Assembly (NCBI GenBank): GCA_910587825.1
Contig: CAJUNJ010000010.1
Location: 1 to 64,000, forward strand
Source: an uncultured Christensenellaceae bacterium
GTDB taxonomy: Bacteria > Bacillota > Clostridia > Christensenellales > Borkfalkiaceae
DNA length: 64,000 nucleotides
Reading direction: 5' to 3'
Shown in pieces: positions 43,179-52,088 of this stretch. Numbering within the stretch: position 1 is the first letter of the stretch; every line of letters starts with the position of its first letter. Made by a program: the position numbers and the translations under genes. Under the pieces are notes generated by a model, which had not been told where the DNA came from, did no database searches, and was given only the letters and a program-made list of their open reading frames with translations.

Positions 43179-43233
43179 CTTAAAATCCCTCGGTAGAGAT
43201 ACCGTGTCGGTTCAAGTCCGATCACAAGCACCA
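43179..43233 (+). tRNA. 3' fragment of tRNA-Leu(TAA), right attachment-site remnant
   Basis: It begins at the anticodon loop (CTTAAAATCCCT) and includes the variable arm, a T-arm and the GCACCA end. Over 55 bases it matches the left fragment (26860-26914) except for two single changes and a seven-base block in the T-arm and acceptor (ATCACAA in place of GCCTCGG). The 5' half of the tRNA is absent. Confidence 0.85.
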
Positions 43234-43322
43234 AGTCTTAATAGCTTGAACTTCTTTACCGTAAAAAGAACGTTCGGGCTATTTTGTTTTATGGAAGAAT
43301 TTGAAAACTTCCAAGCATAGAA

Positions 43323-43357
43323 AAACGCCGATAGAGTTTGTGGCTCTATCGGCGTTT
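43323..43357. terminator. Strong hairpin terminator
   Basis: AAACGCCGATAGAG and CTCTATCGGCGTTT: a perfect 14-bp stem with a seven-base loop, about 90 bases right of the tRNA fragment. Confidence 0.8.
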
Positions 43358-43478
43358 GCCGTTTATACCTTTATGTACGGCTACCTAACTTGATTAGGTT
43401 TATATCTTTCATTTATATTCCGCGCAACTTCGGCGGTTTTCCTTATTCCGTCTTTATAGGCGGCTATCCCTATATGCT

Positions 43479-43680
43479 TTAACGGGATCCTTTATTATTC
43501 GATTGTTTATTCAGTTGTGATTGTTGCCATTCGGCGTAGTCTTTTTGTCCTTGCTCGGATGACAGATATTCCTGCATAATCGGTAGCAATACTCTTGCAA
43601 GAGATTCAAGCTGATATTCGGGAATATCAAAGTTAGTTTGGGGTTGTTGCTTCTTTCTCGGTATAACTTACTCGATACAT
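43479..43680 (-). pseudogene. Frameshifted small element protein
   Basis: A good ribosome site (AGGAGGAAA) precedes the ATG at 43680. The first frame reads MYRVSYTEKEATTPN and stops. A one-base change of frame gives QQPQTNFDIPEYQLESLARV and onward to a stop at 43479, ending in a hydrophilic QLNKQSNNK tail. This gives a ~67-residue protein typical of small genes beside mob in clostridial mobilisable elements. It is probably inactivated. Confidence 0.6.
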
Positions 43681-43696
43681 TTTCCTCCTATAAAAA

Positions 43697-44490
43697 TTAC
43701 TTTGACCACAAATTCTTTGATGATGGTACGGGCGGCTTTTGTTTGCTTTCAAAGAGTGCATTGTAAGCCGACGGGTTTTCACGCTCTAACTTTGCAAGCA
43801 GTTCAAGCGCCTTTGCCGCTCGGACTTTATACGCTTTGAGTTCTTTGTTCTCTTTGTCAATGTCAAGCGTTTCCTGCATTACTTTATCCAACCGCTTTTT
43901 AAGGTCGGCGTTGTCGGCAGTTACGGCTACAATTTGCTTTCGCATTCCGCTTTTGCTATGGGCGATTTTGCCTTGCTCGGCTTGCTGTAACGCTTTCGAA
44001 TATTCTTCCGCTTCGGCGCGTTTTTGCTCGGCAGCTTCTACAATCTTTTTCGCCTTATATTCCGCCGTATCCAAGTGTTCGGCTTGACTGTTCGGCTTGC
44101 CTCTGTCAAGTCCGTATTTTTCTCCGACTACTTTCCAAAACTCCGTTTGAAGTGCGGCAAGTTTTCCGTCGAACAAGTCTTTTGCACATAACTTACCGTT
44201 GGTAATAGGGATAAGGTTTAAGTGCATATGAGGGTTAGTTTCGCAAGATAAACAGCATCCGAGCGCACCTTGCGTTTCAAATGCAGTCTCTCAATACTCT
44301 GTTTGATAACGTCCATATACCTGCCCGACGGAGTAACAAGGTGGTAGTTGTCTTTTGTCCGCGAACTGTCTATTTGCGGGTTTGTTGCCGGATAATATTC
44401 GTCACGTTCGTTTTCTTCTTCGACGTCGGTAACGGCGTCCTTTTTCAGTTTCTTTAAGTTACAAATAATATAAATAGTTTCGTCCTCCTA
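43697..44490 (-). pseudogene. MobV/Pre-type relaxase pseudogene with internal deletion
   Basis: Two parts are recognisable on the minus strand. The upstream part (44250-44490) reads ERDEYYPATNPQIDSSRT, NYHLVTPSGRYMDVIKQSI and RKVRSDAV, as in MobV relaxases. It then breaks and changes frame. The downstream part reads ETNPHMHLNLIPIT, KDLFDGKLAALQTEF and a long coiled coil to NLWSK (ending 43697). The roughly 50 residues between DAV and the HxDETxPHxH metal motif are missing, as is the true N-terminus. The relaxase is therefore dead, and mobilisation would need one in trans. Confidence 0.75.
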
Positions 44491-45364
44491 ATGACTTAAA
44501 TTCTTTAAGTGTAGCTTACTACACTTATTTCGCTTCGCTACATAAGTTGCGTTCGCCCTGCGGGACGAGCAACGCCAAAACAGCACGGTGCGCTGTTTTG
44601 GCGTTGCGAGATGAGTTCGCGCATTATCCCGCGCGAACGGTGACCGAGAACGGTGTTTACCTTGCGCCGTTCGAGAAATTCGTCCACAGAGCAGAACAAT
44701 TTGCTTTCCGTTTGCTTGTCGTATTAAGGCGGTCTGATTGTCATAAAATTACCTCCGAAAATGTATTTATCTCGACCACACAAGGGTGGTAGATAGCAGA
44801 AAAAAAGACGCGAAAAAAGCCGCTGATAACTTCTTGTATCACCGACTTGAACCGTATTTAGCAACATAAATTGCTCTATGATGGTTAGTCATTCTATGAA
44901 GTTGGAGTGTTATTCATATAAAAATTGTAACACAAAATAAGCCTATCACGGCTCACGTCGTCACGGCAAACTTGCGCCTTATGCCACACGCATAAAAGCG
45001 GTGGCAACTTTGCGCCGTTGCCGTTCCTCTTCCCAAAAAGTTCTTCGATACTTTTCGGGAACCCTAAAAGCGTACAACTAAAAAACTACGCTCTTTCCGT
45101 AAGCTAAGGCACGGGCGATTATACCGCCCAAAACCTTCCGCATTCTATGAGCATTCGCTCATCGCGGAACTCCTACCCTAAAAGGGTACTCCACCACAAA
45201 CTACATTGTGGTAGTGTGCATTATATCACAAACTTTTGTTCGTTGCAAGGGTTTCAGCGCCCATAAACGGGCGGTGAATAAAGTTTTTATAGAAAGCTTT
45301 TTTAAATTAGAAACCGAATAGTTTAATATTAACATCTCTTTATAGAGTTTTGCAGTTAAAACGC
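44491..45364. other. Hairpin-rich non-coding region, possible oriT remnant
   Basis: No supported gene. It contains the 15-bp hairpin at 44570-44606 and several smaller stems, among them GGGCG/CGCCC near 45113, TACCC/GGGTA near 45175 and CCACAA/TTGTGG near 45193-45212. In mobilisable elements the origin of transfer commonly lies next to the relaxase gene. Confidence 0.4.
44570..44606. repeat. Perfect 15-bp hairpin
   Basis: CAACGCCAAAACAGC (44570-44584) and its complement (44592-44606) with a seven-base loop. There is no T-run, so it is more like a structural element than a terminator. Confidence 0.75.
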
Positions 45365-45416
45365 TTGACAGCTGTGTGATAATAGTGTATAGTGTGCATA
45401 TATAAACAGCACACTA
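45365..45416 (+). promoter_or_regulatory. Promoter and GntR-type operator
   Basis: TTGACA (45365-45370), 17 bases, TATAGT (45388-45393). An inverted repeat TAGTGTGC (45390-45397) and GCACACTA (45409-45416) overlaps the -10 and start site, the usual position for a YtrA-type repressor. Confidence 0.8.
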
Positions 45417-45432
45417 AAAAGGAGCGCACAGT

Positions 45433-45810
45433 TTGAAAGTTATTATCTCAAATAATTCAGATGTTTCGTTGTATCAACAAATTAAAGATCAAATTAAAGA
45501 TGCGATATTCAAAGAAGAACTGAAAGCGGGCGATCCGTTGCCTTCAATACGCTCTTTTGCAACAGATGTAAAAGTCAGTGTTCTGACAATACGACGGGTT
45601 TATGAAGAATTAGAACAAGAAGGCTTTATTACAAGCCAAGTCGGTATCGGTACTTTTGTCGCTACGGGAAATTTGGAAATCTTACGCGATTCAAAACGTC
45701 GTTATGTCGAAGACAAAATGCAAGATATGATAAAGGCGGCAAAGGCATTAAATATCAGCAAAGAGGAACTTAACGCAATGATGGACATTCTTTACGAGGA
45801 GGACAATTAA
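45433..45810 (+). CDS. GntR-family (YtrA-like) repressor
   Basis: 125 residues from a TTG start preceded by AAGGAG. The winged helix lies at about 10-75 (LYQQIKDQIKDAIFKEELKAGDPLPSIRSFATD, VLTIRRVYEELEQEGFI). The short C-terminal helical tail, without an effector domain, marks the YtrA subfamily, which normally controls an adjacent ABC transporter. Its stop abuts the ATPase gene and the promoter dyad fits autorepression. Confidence 0.9.
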   Translation: MKVIISNNSDVSLYQQIKDQIKDAIFKEELKAGDPLPSIRSFATDVKVSVLTIRRVYEELEQEGFITSQVGIGTFVATGNLEILRDSKRRYVEDKMQDMIKAAKALNISKEELNAMMDILYEEDN

Positions 45811-46674
45811 ATGAATACTATCTTGGAAGTTAAAAAATTAAAAAAATCATATAGTAATTTTACGTTGAATAACATTACTTTTTCATTACCAGAAGGTTGC
45901 ATAACAGGTTTTATCGGTGCAAACGGTGCGGGTAAAACCACGACTATCCGTACTATTTTAGGCTTGACAGAAAAAACTTCGGGCGACATAATCTTTTTTG
46001 GACTGCCTATGCTTGGCAACGAAAAAAAGATTAAAGACAGGCTCGGCATAGTTTTTGACGACACTTGCTTTTATGATGAGTTTAGTCTTGTGCAAATGAA
46101 ATCTATTATTGCTCCGGCATATTCGGAGTGGAACGAAAAAATATTCTTAAACTATTTGGAAAGGTTTGGACTCAATCCGAAACAAAAAATAGCGACATTA
46201 TCGCGTGGAATGAAAATGAAATACGCTTTGGCTATGGCTCTTTCCCACAATGCCGAGCTGCTTATTATGGACGAACCAACAGGCGGACTTGATCCGCAAA
46301 CGCGAAGTGACTTTCGTTCGATACTGACGGAATTTATGAATAACGGCGGCAAGGGCGTTTTCTTTTCAACACATATAACATCCGATTTGGATAAGATCGC
46401 CGACGTGCTTATTATGATTGACAAGGGAAGAATAGTATTTCAAGAAGAAAAGGATTCTTTACTCGATAAGCACAGAATAGTGAAAGGGATTGTCGGCGAC
46501 CTTAATTCGGAAGTGAAAAAGCTGTTTATTTCATTGCAACAAACAGATTTCGGTTTTACAGGTTTAACGTCTGATTATTCTGCAATGCGCAAACTGTTAT
46601 CAAACGCCGTTTATGAGCGTCCTACCATAGAAGATATAATGCTTGCATATTCGGAAGGAGGTATAAAATGTTAA
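45811..46674 (+). CDS. ABC transporter ATPase (BcrA/YtrB-like)
   Basis: 287 residues. Walker A GANGAGKTT (about 36-44), a Q-loop region, the signature LSRGMKMKYALAMAL near 131-145, Walker B LLIMDEPTGGLDP and the switch H in STH near 190. The C-terminal regulatory part is short. It forms a transporter with the membrane protein encoded next, perhaps exporting an antimicrobial or responding to envelope stress, as in GntR-controlled ytr/bcr-type operons. Confidence 0.92.
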   Translation: MNTILEVKKLKKSYSNFTLNNITFSLPEGCITGFIGANGAGKTTTIRTILGLTEKTSGDIIFFGLPMLGNEKKIKDRLGIVFDDTCFYDEFSLVQMKSIIAPAYSEWNEKIFLNYLERFGLNPKQKIATLSRGMKMKYALAMALSHNAELLIMDEPTGGLDPQTRSDFRSILTEFMNNGGKGVFFSTHITSDLDKIADVLIMIDKGRIVFQEEKDSLLDKHRIVKGIVGDLNSEVKKLFISLQQTDFGFTGLTSDYSAMRKLLSNAVYERPTIEDIMLAYSEGGIKC

Positions 46675-47297
46675 TTCATTTGATAAAAAAAGATATTTTA
46701 CTTGTCAGTAAATACTTAATCATTATGTTGGCGGTAGTGATATTATTTCCGTTCTTTATATTATGGAGTAACTCTGAATATACATTTTTGGGATTTATGT
46801 TGCCCGCTGTTTTTGCTGTATTTATGCCGCTACAATGCATTTTGATGAAAGAATATAAGTATAAGAAAGCGTCGGCATATTTGTGTTCAACTCCGTATTC
46901 ACGAGAATATACGGTTATTTCTAAATACTTATTGTGTTTCGCGCTGTATGTAATATGCTGTTTAATTTATTTCATAGAAACACTAATTGTCCCCAAACTC
47001 GGAAATATCGACATTGAATTGCTTGCCTTTACTTTGCTCGTTATGGTTGTTGTGTGTGGTTTATTTTTGCCATTATATTATAAGTTGGGGTATGAGAAAG
47101 TAAGGTATTTCTTTTCCCTTTTAATTGTTGCATCGCCTTTTTTGATGTCGCTAACTGTCAAACATATTGGTAACAATGCAAGTGCATTTTTCCAAACGAA
47201 TACGTGGTTTGTATGGGTAATTCTACTTGTCAGCATTTTGCTGTACGGGTTTTCGGCTCTTATATCAGTAATGATTTATAAGAAATCTGATTTATAA
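46668..47297 (+). CDS. ABC-2 type membrane permease
   Basis: 209 residues with about six hydrophobic segments, including LIIMLAVVILFPFFILW, FLGFMLPAVFAVFMPLQ, LLCFALYVICCLIYFIE, LVMVVVCGLFLPLYY and WVILLVSILLYGFSALI. It overlaps the ATPase gene by seven bases (GGAGG within the ATPase end). It is the permease of the GntR-regulated transporter and matches the ABC2_membrane_5 style of short permeases. Confidence 0.85.
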   Translation: MLIHLIKKDILLVSKYLIIMLAVVILFPFFILWSNSEYTFLGFMLPAVFAVFMPLQCILMKEYKYKKASAYLCSTPYSREYTVISKYLLCFALYVICCLIYFIETLIVPKLGNIDIELLAFTLLVMVVVCGLFLPLYYKLGYEKVRYFFSLLIVASPFLMSLTVKHIGNNASAFFQTNTWFVWVILLVSILLYGFSALISVMIYKKSDL

Positions 47298-47309
47298 AAG
47301 GAGTTTGCT

Positions 47310-47401
47310 ATGCCACATTTCCCTGATTGGCTGTATGGATTTTTATCAGCCTACCTATAATTTCTTTGCTTGTAAAATTTTTTAAGGATAGAAAAAAATA
47401 G
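47310..47401 (+). pseudogene. Frameshifted small membrane peptide gene
   Basis: After an AGGAG site the ATG frame reads MPHFPDWLYGFLSAYL and stops. A shift of one base continues LPIISLLVKFFKDRKK to a stop at 47401. This resembles a ~30-residue single-span peptide that ends ABC operons; as written it is interrupted. Confidence 0.45.
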
Positions 47402-47469
47402 TTTCTATCGTCGTAGAGCATAAAGCATATTATTTAATCTTACTTAATACTTTCAATTAAATGTAGTTA

Positions 47470-47500
47470 AGGGCTCTCGAACATCTCGTTCGAGAGCCCT
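47470..47500 (+). terminator. Terminator of the ABC operon
   Basis: AGGGCTCTCGAAC and GTTCGAGAGCCCT, a perfect 13-bp stem with a five-base loop, followed by TTTGAC. Confidence 0.75.
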
Positions 47501-47672
47501 TTGACATCGCTTGAAAGTGCAACTCTTTAAAATTTAGTTTTCTAATTCCCTATGGGAATTGCGCTTTGCTTACAGAGTAGTTTTTTCTCCTCCTATACGG
47601 ATAACTTTGCGCGGGTTTTAAATAATCCGCGTAAAGGAATTCGTCGGGAACTGCAAACTCAATATTAAAATT

Positions 47673-47715
47673 TATCCCGACAGGGTTTTCCGAAGAGAAA
47701 ATCCCCGTCGGGATA
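47673..47715. terminator. Terminator after the AraC gene
   Basis: TATCCCGAC... and ...GTCGGGATA pair through about 17 bases with one or two irregularities and a six-base loop, 25 bases beyond the AraC stop. The stretch 47501-47739 otherwise holds nothing supported. Confidence 0.65.
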
Positions 47716-47739
47716 TTTTTGTAAATTGCCTTTTTGAAT

Positions 47740-48615
47740 TTATGCGCCGAACGATTCAAGCAACAGACATTCGTTTAAAGTAGGGTTGCGGCTGGCTTCG
47801 TTTAAAGCGTCGTATCTGTTGGTAAGCGCATATCCTTGCGGCAAAGACGACGGCGAAAAGCCCGTCACGCTTTTGAAAATTCTGTTAAAGTTGCGTATGG
47901 TCATAAATCCGCATCTGTCGGCTATTTCGGTCATAGTAAGCCGTGTTTTTCCGTTAAGAAGATTTACCGCCCGCTCGCAACGGGCAAAGTTTAAATACTG
48001 TGAAAAGGTTATGCCCGTAAGGCGGTGGAACAGCCGCGAAAAATAGCTGGGATTCATATTCATAAAGGCGGCGGCTCTTTCAAAGTCGTAACTGTCGCAG
48101 TTCAGGCTTACGTCCTCCATAAGATCTATCACCCTTTCGGCGGTGTTTACCGTCGGCTTTCTTTCGGTAAGCTTTTCCGCCCTTAAAATGTCAATCAAAG
48201 CGACGGTAAGCTCAGCCGTCATACGCCGACGGTAAAACTGCCGTTTTTGTAAATATTCGTCTTTCAGCCGCAAGTATAGCGCGGGTATGTCGTAGTTGTT
48301 TTCAAGCGCGGGGTTTTCGGGCGTAAGCCCGCCGTCGGAAAAGCCGAGTATGTACGGGTCAAACACTATCATAGTTACTTCCGTGTCGGGTGAAAGCGCA
48401 TTCATACTGTGAATTGTCTTTCCGTCTATAAAAAAGGTCTGTCCCGCCGCAATGCGGTAACGGTTTTGGTTGCACATTACGTCAAGTCCGCCTTTATCTA
48501 CGTACAGCAGTTCGCACTCGTAATGCCAGTGCGGCATATTCTGCGAATTTTTGTATCTTTCAAGACGTATTGCCGAATCTTCGCGTATTCGTCTGTCTTC
48601 CCTGTTTATAATCAT
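47740..48615 (-). CDS. AraC-family transcriptional regulator with cupin domain
   Basis: 291 residues. The N-terminal cupin sensor includes MPHWHYECELLYVDKGGLD and the late strand AGQTFFIDGKTIHSMNAL. Two helix-turn-helix motifs lie at the C-terminus: FERAAAFMNMNPSYFSRLFHRLTG and MTEIADRCGFMTIRNFNRIFKSVTGFSP. Such regulators usually sense sugars. It is transcribed divergently from the GH3 glycosidase, so control of the glycosidase or galactose genes is likely. The tail after the second HTH is longer than usual by about 30 residues. Confidence 0.9.
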   Translation of the reverse strand: MIINREDRRIREDSAIRLERYKNSQNMPHWHYECELLYVDKGGLDVMCNQNRYRIAAGQTFFIDGKTIHSMNALSPDTEVTMIVFDPYILGFSDGGLTPENPALENNYDIPALYLRLKDEYLQKRQFYRRRMTAELTVALIDILRAEKLTERKPTVNTAERVIDLMEDVSLNCDSYDFERAAAFMNMNPSYFSRLFHRLTGITFSQYLNFARCERAVNLLNGKTRLTMTEIADRCGFMTIRNFNRIFKSVTGFSPSSLPQGYALTNRYDALNEASRNPTLNECLLLESFGA

Positions 48616-48721
48616 AATTTTCCTCTGACAAGTGAATTCCGTCTGATATCATTATAATATTGCGTAAGCCCTAAGTCAATATAAAAAGTAAAAAAATGTC
48701 CATAAATCGTAAACCATTATC

Positions 48722-48750
48722 TTGAAAAGGCATAAAAATAATGATAGAAT
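48722..48750 (+). promoter_or_regulatory. Promoter of the GH3 gene
   Basis: TTGAAA (48722-48727), 17 bases, TAGAAT (48745-48750), giving a 5' leader of about 125 bases. Confidence 0.65.
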
Positions 48751-48762
48751 ATAGCAAAAGAT

Positions 48763-48878
48763 GTTCGAAATTAAAATTTCGAACGGTTGGAATCCAACCA
48801 TACGTCTGCTTGCGCAGACGTATGTAAAACCTCCTAATCGTTTGCAAATTTGTTTTCGGACGAAAGTTATTTAGGAGG
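48763..48878 (+). promoter_or_regulatory. Structured 5' leader able to mask the ribosome binding site
   Basis: Three consecutive hairpins: GTTCGAAATT/AATTTCGAAC (48763-48784), GGTTGG/CCAACC (48785-48799) and CATACGTCTGC/GCAGACGTATG (48799-48824). Then CCTCCTAA (48830-48837) is exactly complementary to TTAGGAGG (48871-48878), the ribosome site of the GH3 gene, with TCGT/ACGA reinforcing inside. Confidence 0.55.
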
Positions 48879-48883
48879 AAAAT

Positions 48884-51800
48884 ATGGCAAAAATTACAGA
48901 AATTATGTCAAAAACGTTGCGCGGCGTAAGCGCTGTTGCGGTATTGGGACTTGCCGCGGGTATCGCCGCGGGCCCCATAATGGAAAAATACGCGGCACCG
49001 TTAGACACTTATTTCAACTGCGTGAGTTCTGAAAGAGTTTCCGAAGAAACCGATACAGCCGACTGGAAATATCAATCGAAGTTCAAAACCGCGAAAGAAG
49101 CGGTTGACGGTTTTAAGGAATTCGCTATAAAAGAATCACAGGAAACATTCGCTCTGCTTAAAAACAGAGAGATTTCTGCGGGAAAGACATCGTTGCCCAT
49201 TTCAAAAACGGCGAAGATTACCCTGCTCGGCGCGAAAGCGTACGTGCCCGTTTACGGCAATGATATGGGCGCGGCGCCGGATTACACAATTACGAACGAC
49301 GGCAATGATATTTTGTCCGCGTTTAAAGACAGAGGATTCAAAATTAATCCTACGGCAACCGAGGCGTACAAAACCTTTTATTCCGACAAAGAGCACAGAG
49401 GCTCGGGATTCGGTGCAAAACCCGGACCCGTAGTCGTCGGCGACAAGATGACGGCCGGCGCGATGGGAAATCTCAATTTGGTCGAAGCCACCGTCGACGA
49501 ATTGACGGCTGCGCAGTCGGACTTGAAAGAAAGCTATAAAGAATACAAGGATGCGGCTATCGTCGTATTCGGCAGGGCGGGCGGCGAAAACGTAAGTTAC
49601 GTACCCGGAGGCACGTCGTCCACGACGGGCAACATTTTAGGACTTTCCGCGGAAGAAAAGGCTATTTTAAAGGAAGCGGAAGATAATTTCGAAAACGTTA
49701 TAGTGCTTATCAACTCAACCAATCCGCTTGAACTTGCAGAACTTAAAGCCGATGACAAGGTCGACTCGATTATGTGGATAGGTTACCCCGGCGCATACGG
49801 CTTCTACGGCGTTGCGGACGTGTTGAACGGAACGGTTTCACCAAGCGCGCACCTCGGCGATATATATGCGGCAAATACCGCGGTCAACCCCGCAATGCAA
49901 AACTTCGGCGACATTGCCTGGGCGAATAAAGATGCGTTCGGCAATGACGACAGCGTCGCTTCCTATCTTATTATGGAAGAGGGCATATATACCGGCTACC
50001 GCTATTACGAAACGAGATATGCGGATGTCGTTGCGAATGTAAACGGGGCGGCTAACGCGAAAGCGGGTACTTACGTAAACGCAAACGGTTCGGTTGCGAC
50101 GACGGACGGCACGTGGAAATATGAAAACGAAGTTGTTTATCCTTTCGGTTACGGTTTGTCGTACACCACTTTCGATCAGACTTTGGAAAGCGTCCAGATA
50201 AAGGGCAATAAAAAGAGCGCAACCGTTTCGGTAAAGGTTACAAACACGGGCAGTATGGAAGGTAAATCGGTGGTTCAGCTTTATGCGCAGACTCCTTATA
50301 CCGAATACGATAAGACAAATAAGGTTGAAAAGTCCGCAATCCAGCTTATGGATTACGAAAAAACCGATATCATAAAGCCCGGCGCAACGCAGACTATAAA
50401 TATGGAAATCGACCTTGCAAACCTTGCAAGCTACGACTATACCACGGCTAAAACATATATTCTCGATGCGGGCGAATATTTCTTTGCAATAGGCGACGAC
50501 TCTCACGAGGCGTTGAACAATATTCTTGCCGCGCAGGGTAAGACCAAAGCCGACGGAATGACCGACGACGGCAACGCAGCCAATACATATAAGTGGACGT
50601 GGGACGATTTCGATAGTTCTACATGGAAGTACAGCAAGTCAAACGTAGAGGTTACAAACCGCCTTTCCGACGGTGACAGTTCGATGAATATCAATTCTTT
50701 CGACGGCTATGCGGGCACGGCAAAATATATGACCAGGAGCGATTGGAACGGCACGTATCCTACGACCGTTGCGGGGCTTACGGCAAAGAACAGAATAGAA
50801 ACGTTGCTTAAAAACAACTTTATCGACGTAAAGAACAACGACGATGTTTCGGCTTATAAATGGGGCGTAAATTCGTGGAAAACGGACGAAAACGGTAAAC
50901 CCACCAACCACGAAGCAATACATATTACAGAAATGAAAGGCGCGGATTTCAACGACCCCCGTTGGAATAAGATAGTAGATCAAGTATCTATTTCCGAATT
51001 CCTTTCGTTTGCAGGCAAGGCTTTCCATACGCTTGCGGGTATACCTTCCGTCGGATTGTCCGAATATAAGACGGACGACGGCCCCGGAGGCTCGGACGGC
51101 GGTAAAATCAAAGACGCAATGTATCAGGGCAAAAAGTACGCCGAAATGGAAGGATACGACAGCAATTATGCCGAATACGGCACGCGCGTCGCACCTACTC
51201 CCACAAACCTCGCTTACAGTTGGAATAAAGAACTTGCATATGAAAACGGCGAAATCATTCTCGGCGAAAGCACGCTTATATTCGGCTATCCCATAATGAT
51301 AGGCCCCGGCGTTAACCTTCACAGACACGCATACAACGGGCGCGGTGGCGAGTATTATTCGGAAGACCCCGTACTTTCCGGTTACACGGGCAGCGCGGTG
51401 GTGCAGGGCGCGCAGAGCAAGGGTTGCCTTGTAAACGTTAAACACTTTGCATTCAACGACCAAGAAATCAACCGTTCGTCCGTATCGGTATTTATGAACG
51501 AGCAGACCGCGCGCGAACTTGAACTTCGCAACTTTCAGCAGATTTTCGAAGCGAGCGGCAAACCCGCTTCGTTTGTAAACGACGAAACAAAGCAGGACAG
51601 CTACAAGGTAGGCGCGCTTGGTACAATGACTTCGTTCAACGAAATCGGCGCTGTCGCTCCCGGTGCGAACAAAGGCGCAAGCTATGATATATTGCGCGGC
51701 GAATGGGATTTTAAGGGTTATAGTGTAACCGACTTCACGGGCGTATCCGCAAAGGCTTCCCCCAAAGAATCGATACTATACGGAACTACGGCATTCTGCG

Positions 51801-52087
51801 GCTTCGGCGGTGCGGTGTCATACTGGAACGAAGATTATTTCAAAAACGACGCGGCTATGTGTGCGGCAATAAAAGACGATATCAAGTACGTGCTTTATTC
51901 CGTGGCAAACAGCGCGGCAATGAACGGCGTAAACACTTCAACGCGCGTTGTTCAGCTTAATACTCCTTGGAGAAGCATTTATAAAGGTGCGCGTATCGGC
52001 TTCGGCGTGCTTACGGGTGTTGCGGTAGCAGGCTGGATAGCTTGCGAAGCGTTAAAGCTTTTCGCAAAGAAAAAGGAGGAAAATTGA
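48884..52087 (+). CDS. Membrane-anchored GH3 glycosidase with permuted domain order
   Basis: 1067 residues. An N-terminal hydrophobic segment (VSAVAVLGLAAGIAAGPIM) and a C-terminal one (IGFGVLTGVAVAGWIACEAL) followed by KKKEEN would anchor both ends. The GH3 C-terminal sandwich comes first (about 70-360, including IVVFGRAGGEN), then a fibronectin-III-like region (about 420-530), then the GH3 TIM barrel (from about 700). The barrel includes TDDGPGGSDGG, IMIGPGVNLHRH, LVNVKHFAFNDQE and the nucleophile D950 in GYSVTDFTG. This reversed order is known for some clostridial and ruminal beta-glucosidases. It probably hydrolyses beta-glucosides or related glycans at the membrane. Confidence 0.9.
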   Translation: MAKITEIMSKTLRGVSAVAVLGLAAGIAAGPIMEKYAAPLDTYFNCVSSERVSEETDTADWKYQSKFKTAKEAVDGFKEFAIKESQETFALLKNREISAGKTSLPISKTAKITLLGAKAYVPVYGNDMGAAPDYTITNDGNDILSAFKDRGFKINPTATEAYKTFYSDKEHRGSGFGAKPGPVVVGDKMTAGAMGNLNLVEATVDELTAAQSDLKESYKEYKDAAIVVFGRAGGENVSYVPGGTSSTTGNILGLSAEEKAILKEAEDNFENVIVLINSTNPLELAELKADDKVDSIMWIGYPGAYGFYGVADVLNGTVSPSAHLGDIYAANTAVNPAMQNFGDIAWANKDAFGNDDSVASYLIMEEGIYTGYRYYETRYADVVANVNGAANAKAGTYVNANGSVATTDGTWKYENEVVYPFGYGLSYTTFDQTLESVQIKGNKKSATVSVKVTNTGSMEGKSVVQLYAQTPYTEYDKTNKVEKSAIQLMDYEKTDIIKPGATQTINMEIDLANLASYDYTTAKTYILDAGEYFFAIGDDSHEALNNILAAQGKTKADGMTDDGNAANTYKWTWDDFDSSTWKYSKSNVEVTNRLSDGDSSMNINSFDGYAGTAKYMTRSDWNGTYPTTVAGLTAKNRIETLLKNNFIDVKNNDDVSAYKWGVNSWKTDENGKPTNHEAIHITEMKGADFNDPRWNKIVDQVSISEFLSFAGKAFHTLAGIPSVGLSEYKTDDGPGGSDGGKIKDAMYQGKKYAEMEGYDSNYAEYGTRVAPTPTNLAYSWNKELAYENGEIILGESTLIFGYPIMIGPGVNLHRHAYNGRGGEYYSEDPVLSGYTGSAVVQGAQSKGCLVNVKHFAFNDQEINRSSVSVFMNEQTARELELRNFQQIFEASGKPASFVNDETKQDSYKVGALGTMTSFNEIGAVAPGANKGASYDILRGEWDFKGYSVTDFTGVSAKASPKESILYGTTAFCGFGGAVSYWNEDYFKNDAAMCAAIKDDIKYVLYSVANSAAMNGVNTSTRVVQLNTPWRSIYKGARIGFGVLTGVAVAGWIACEALKLFAKKKEEN

Positions 52088-52088
52088 T

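Noticed and set aside
43043..43234. 63-codon minus-strand frame beginning MVLVIGLEPTRYLYRGIL
   Set aside because: It is the antisense of the tRNA-Leu fragment, a well-known spurious product.
44547..44792. 81-codon plus-strand frame
   Set aside because: It contains the 15-bp hairpin and has no convincing start; the region fits non-coding DNA better.
47550..47759. 69-codon minus-strand frame after the AraC gene
   Set aside because: It overlaps the AraC end and the terminator hairpin and has no start signal.
49838..51463. Long minus-strand frames inside the GH3 gene
   Set aside because: They are antisense shadows of a GC-rich gene; the plus frame has clear GH3 motifs.
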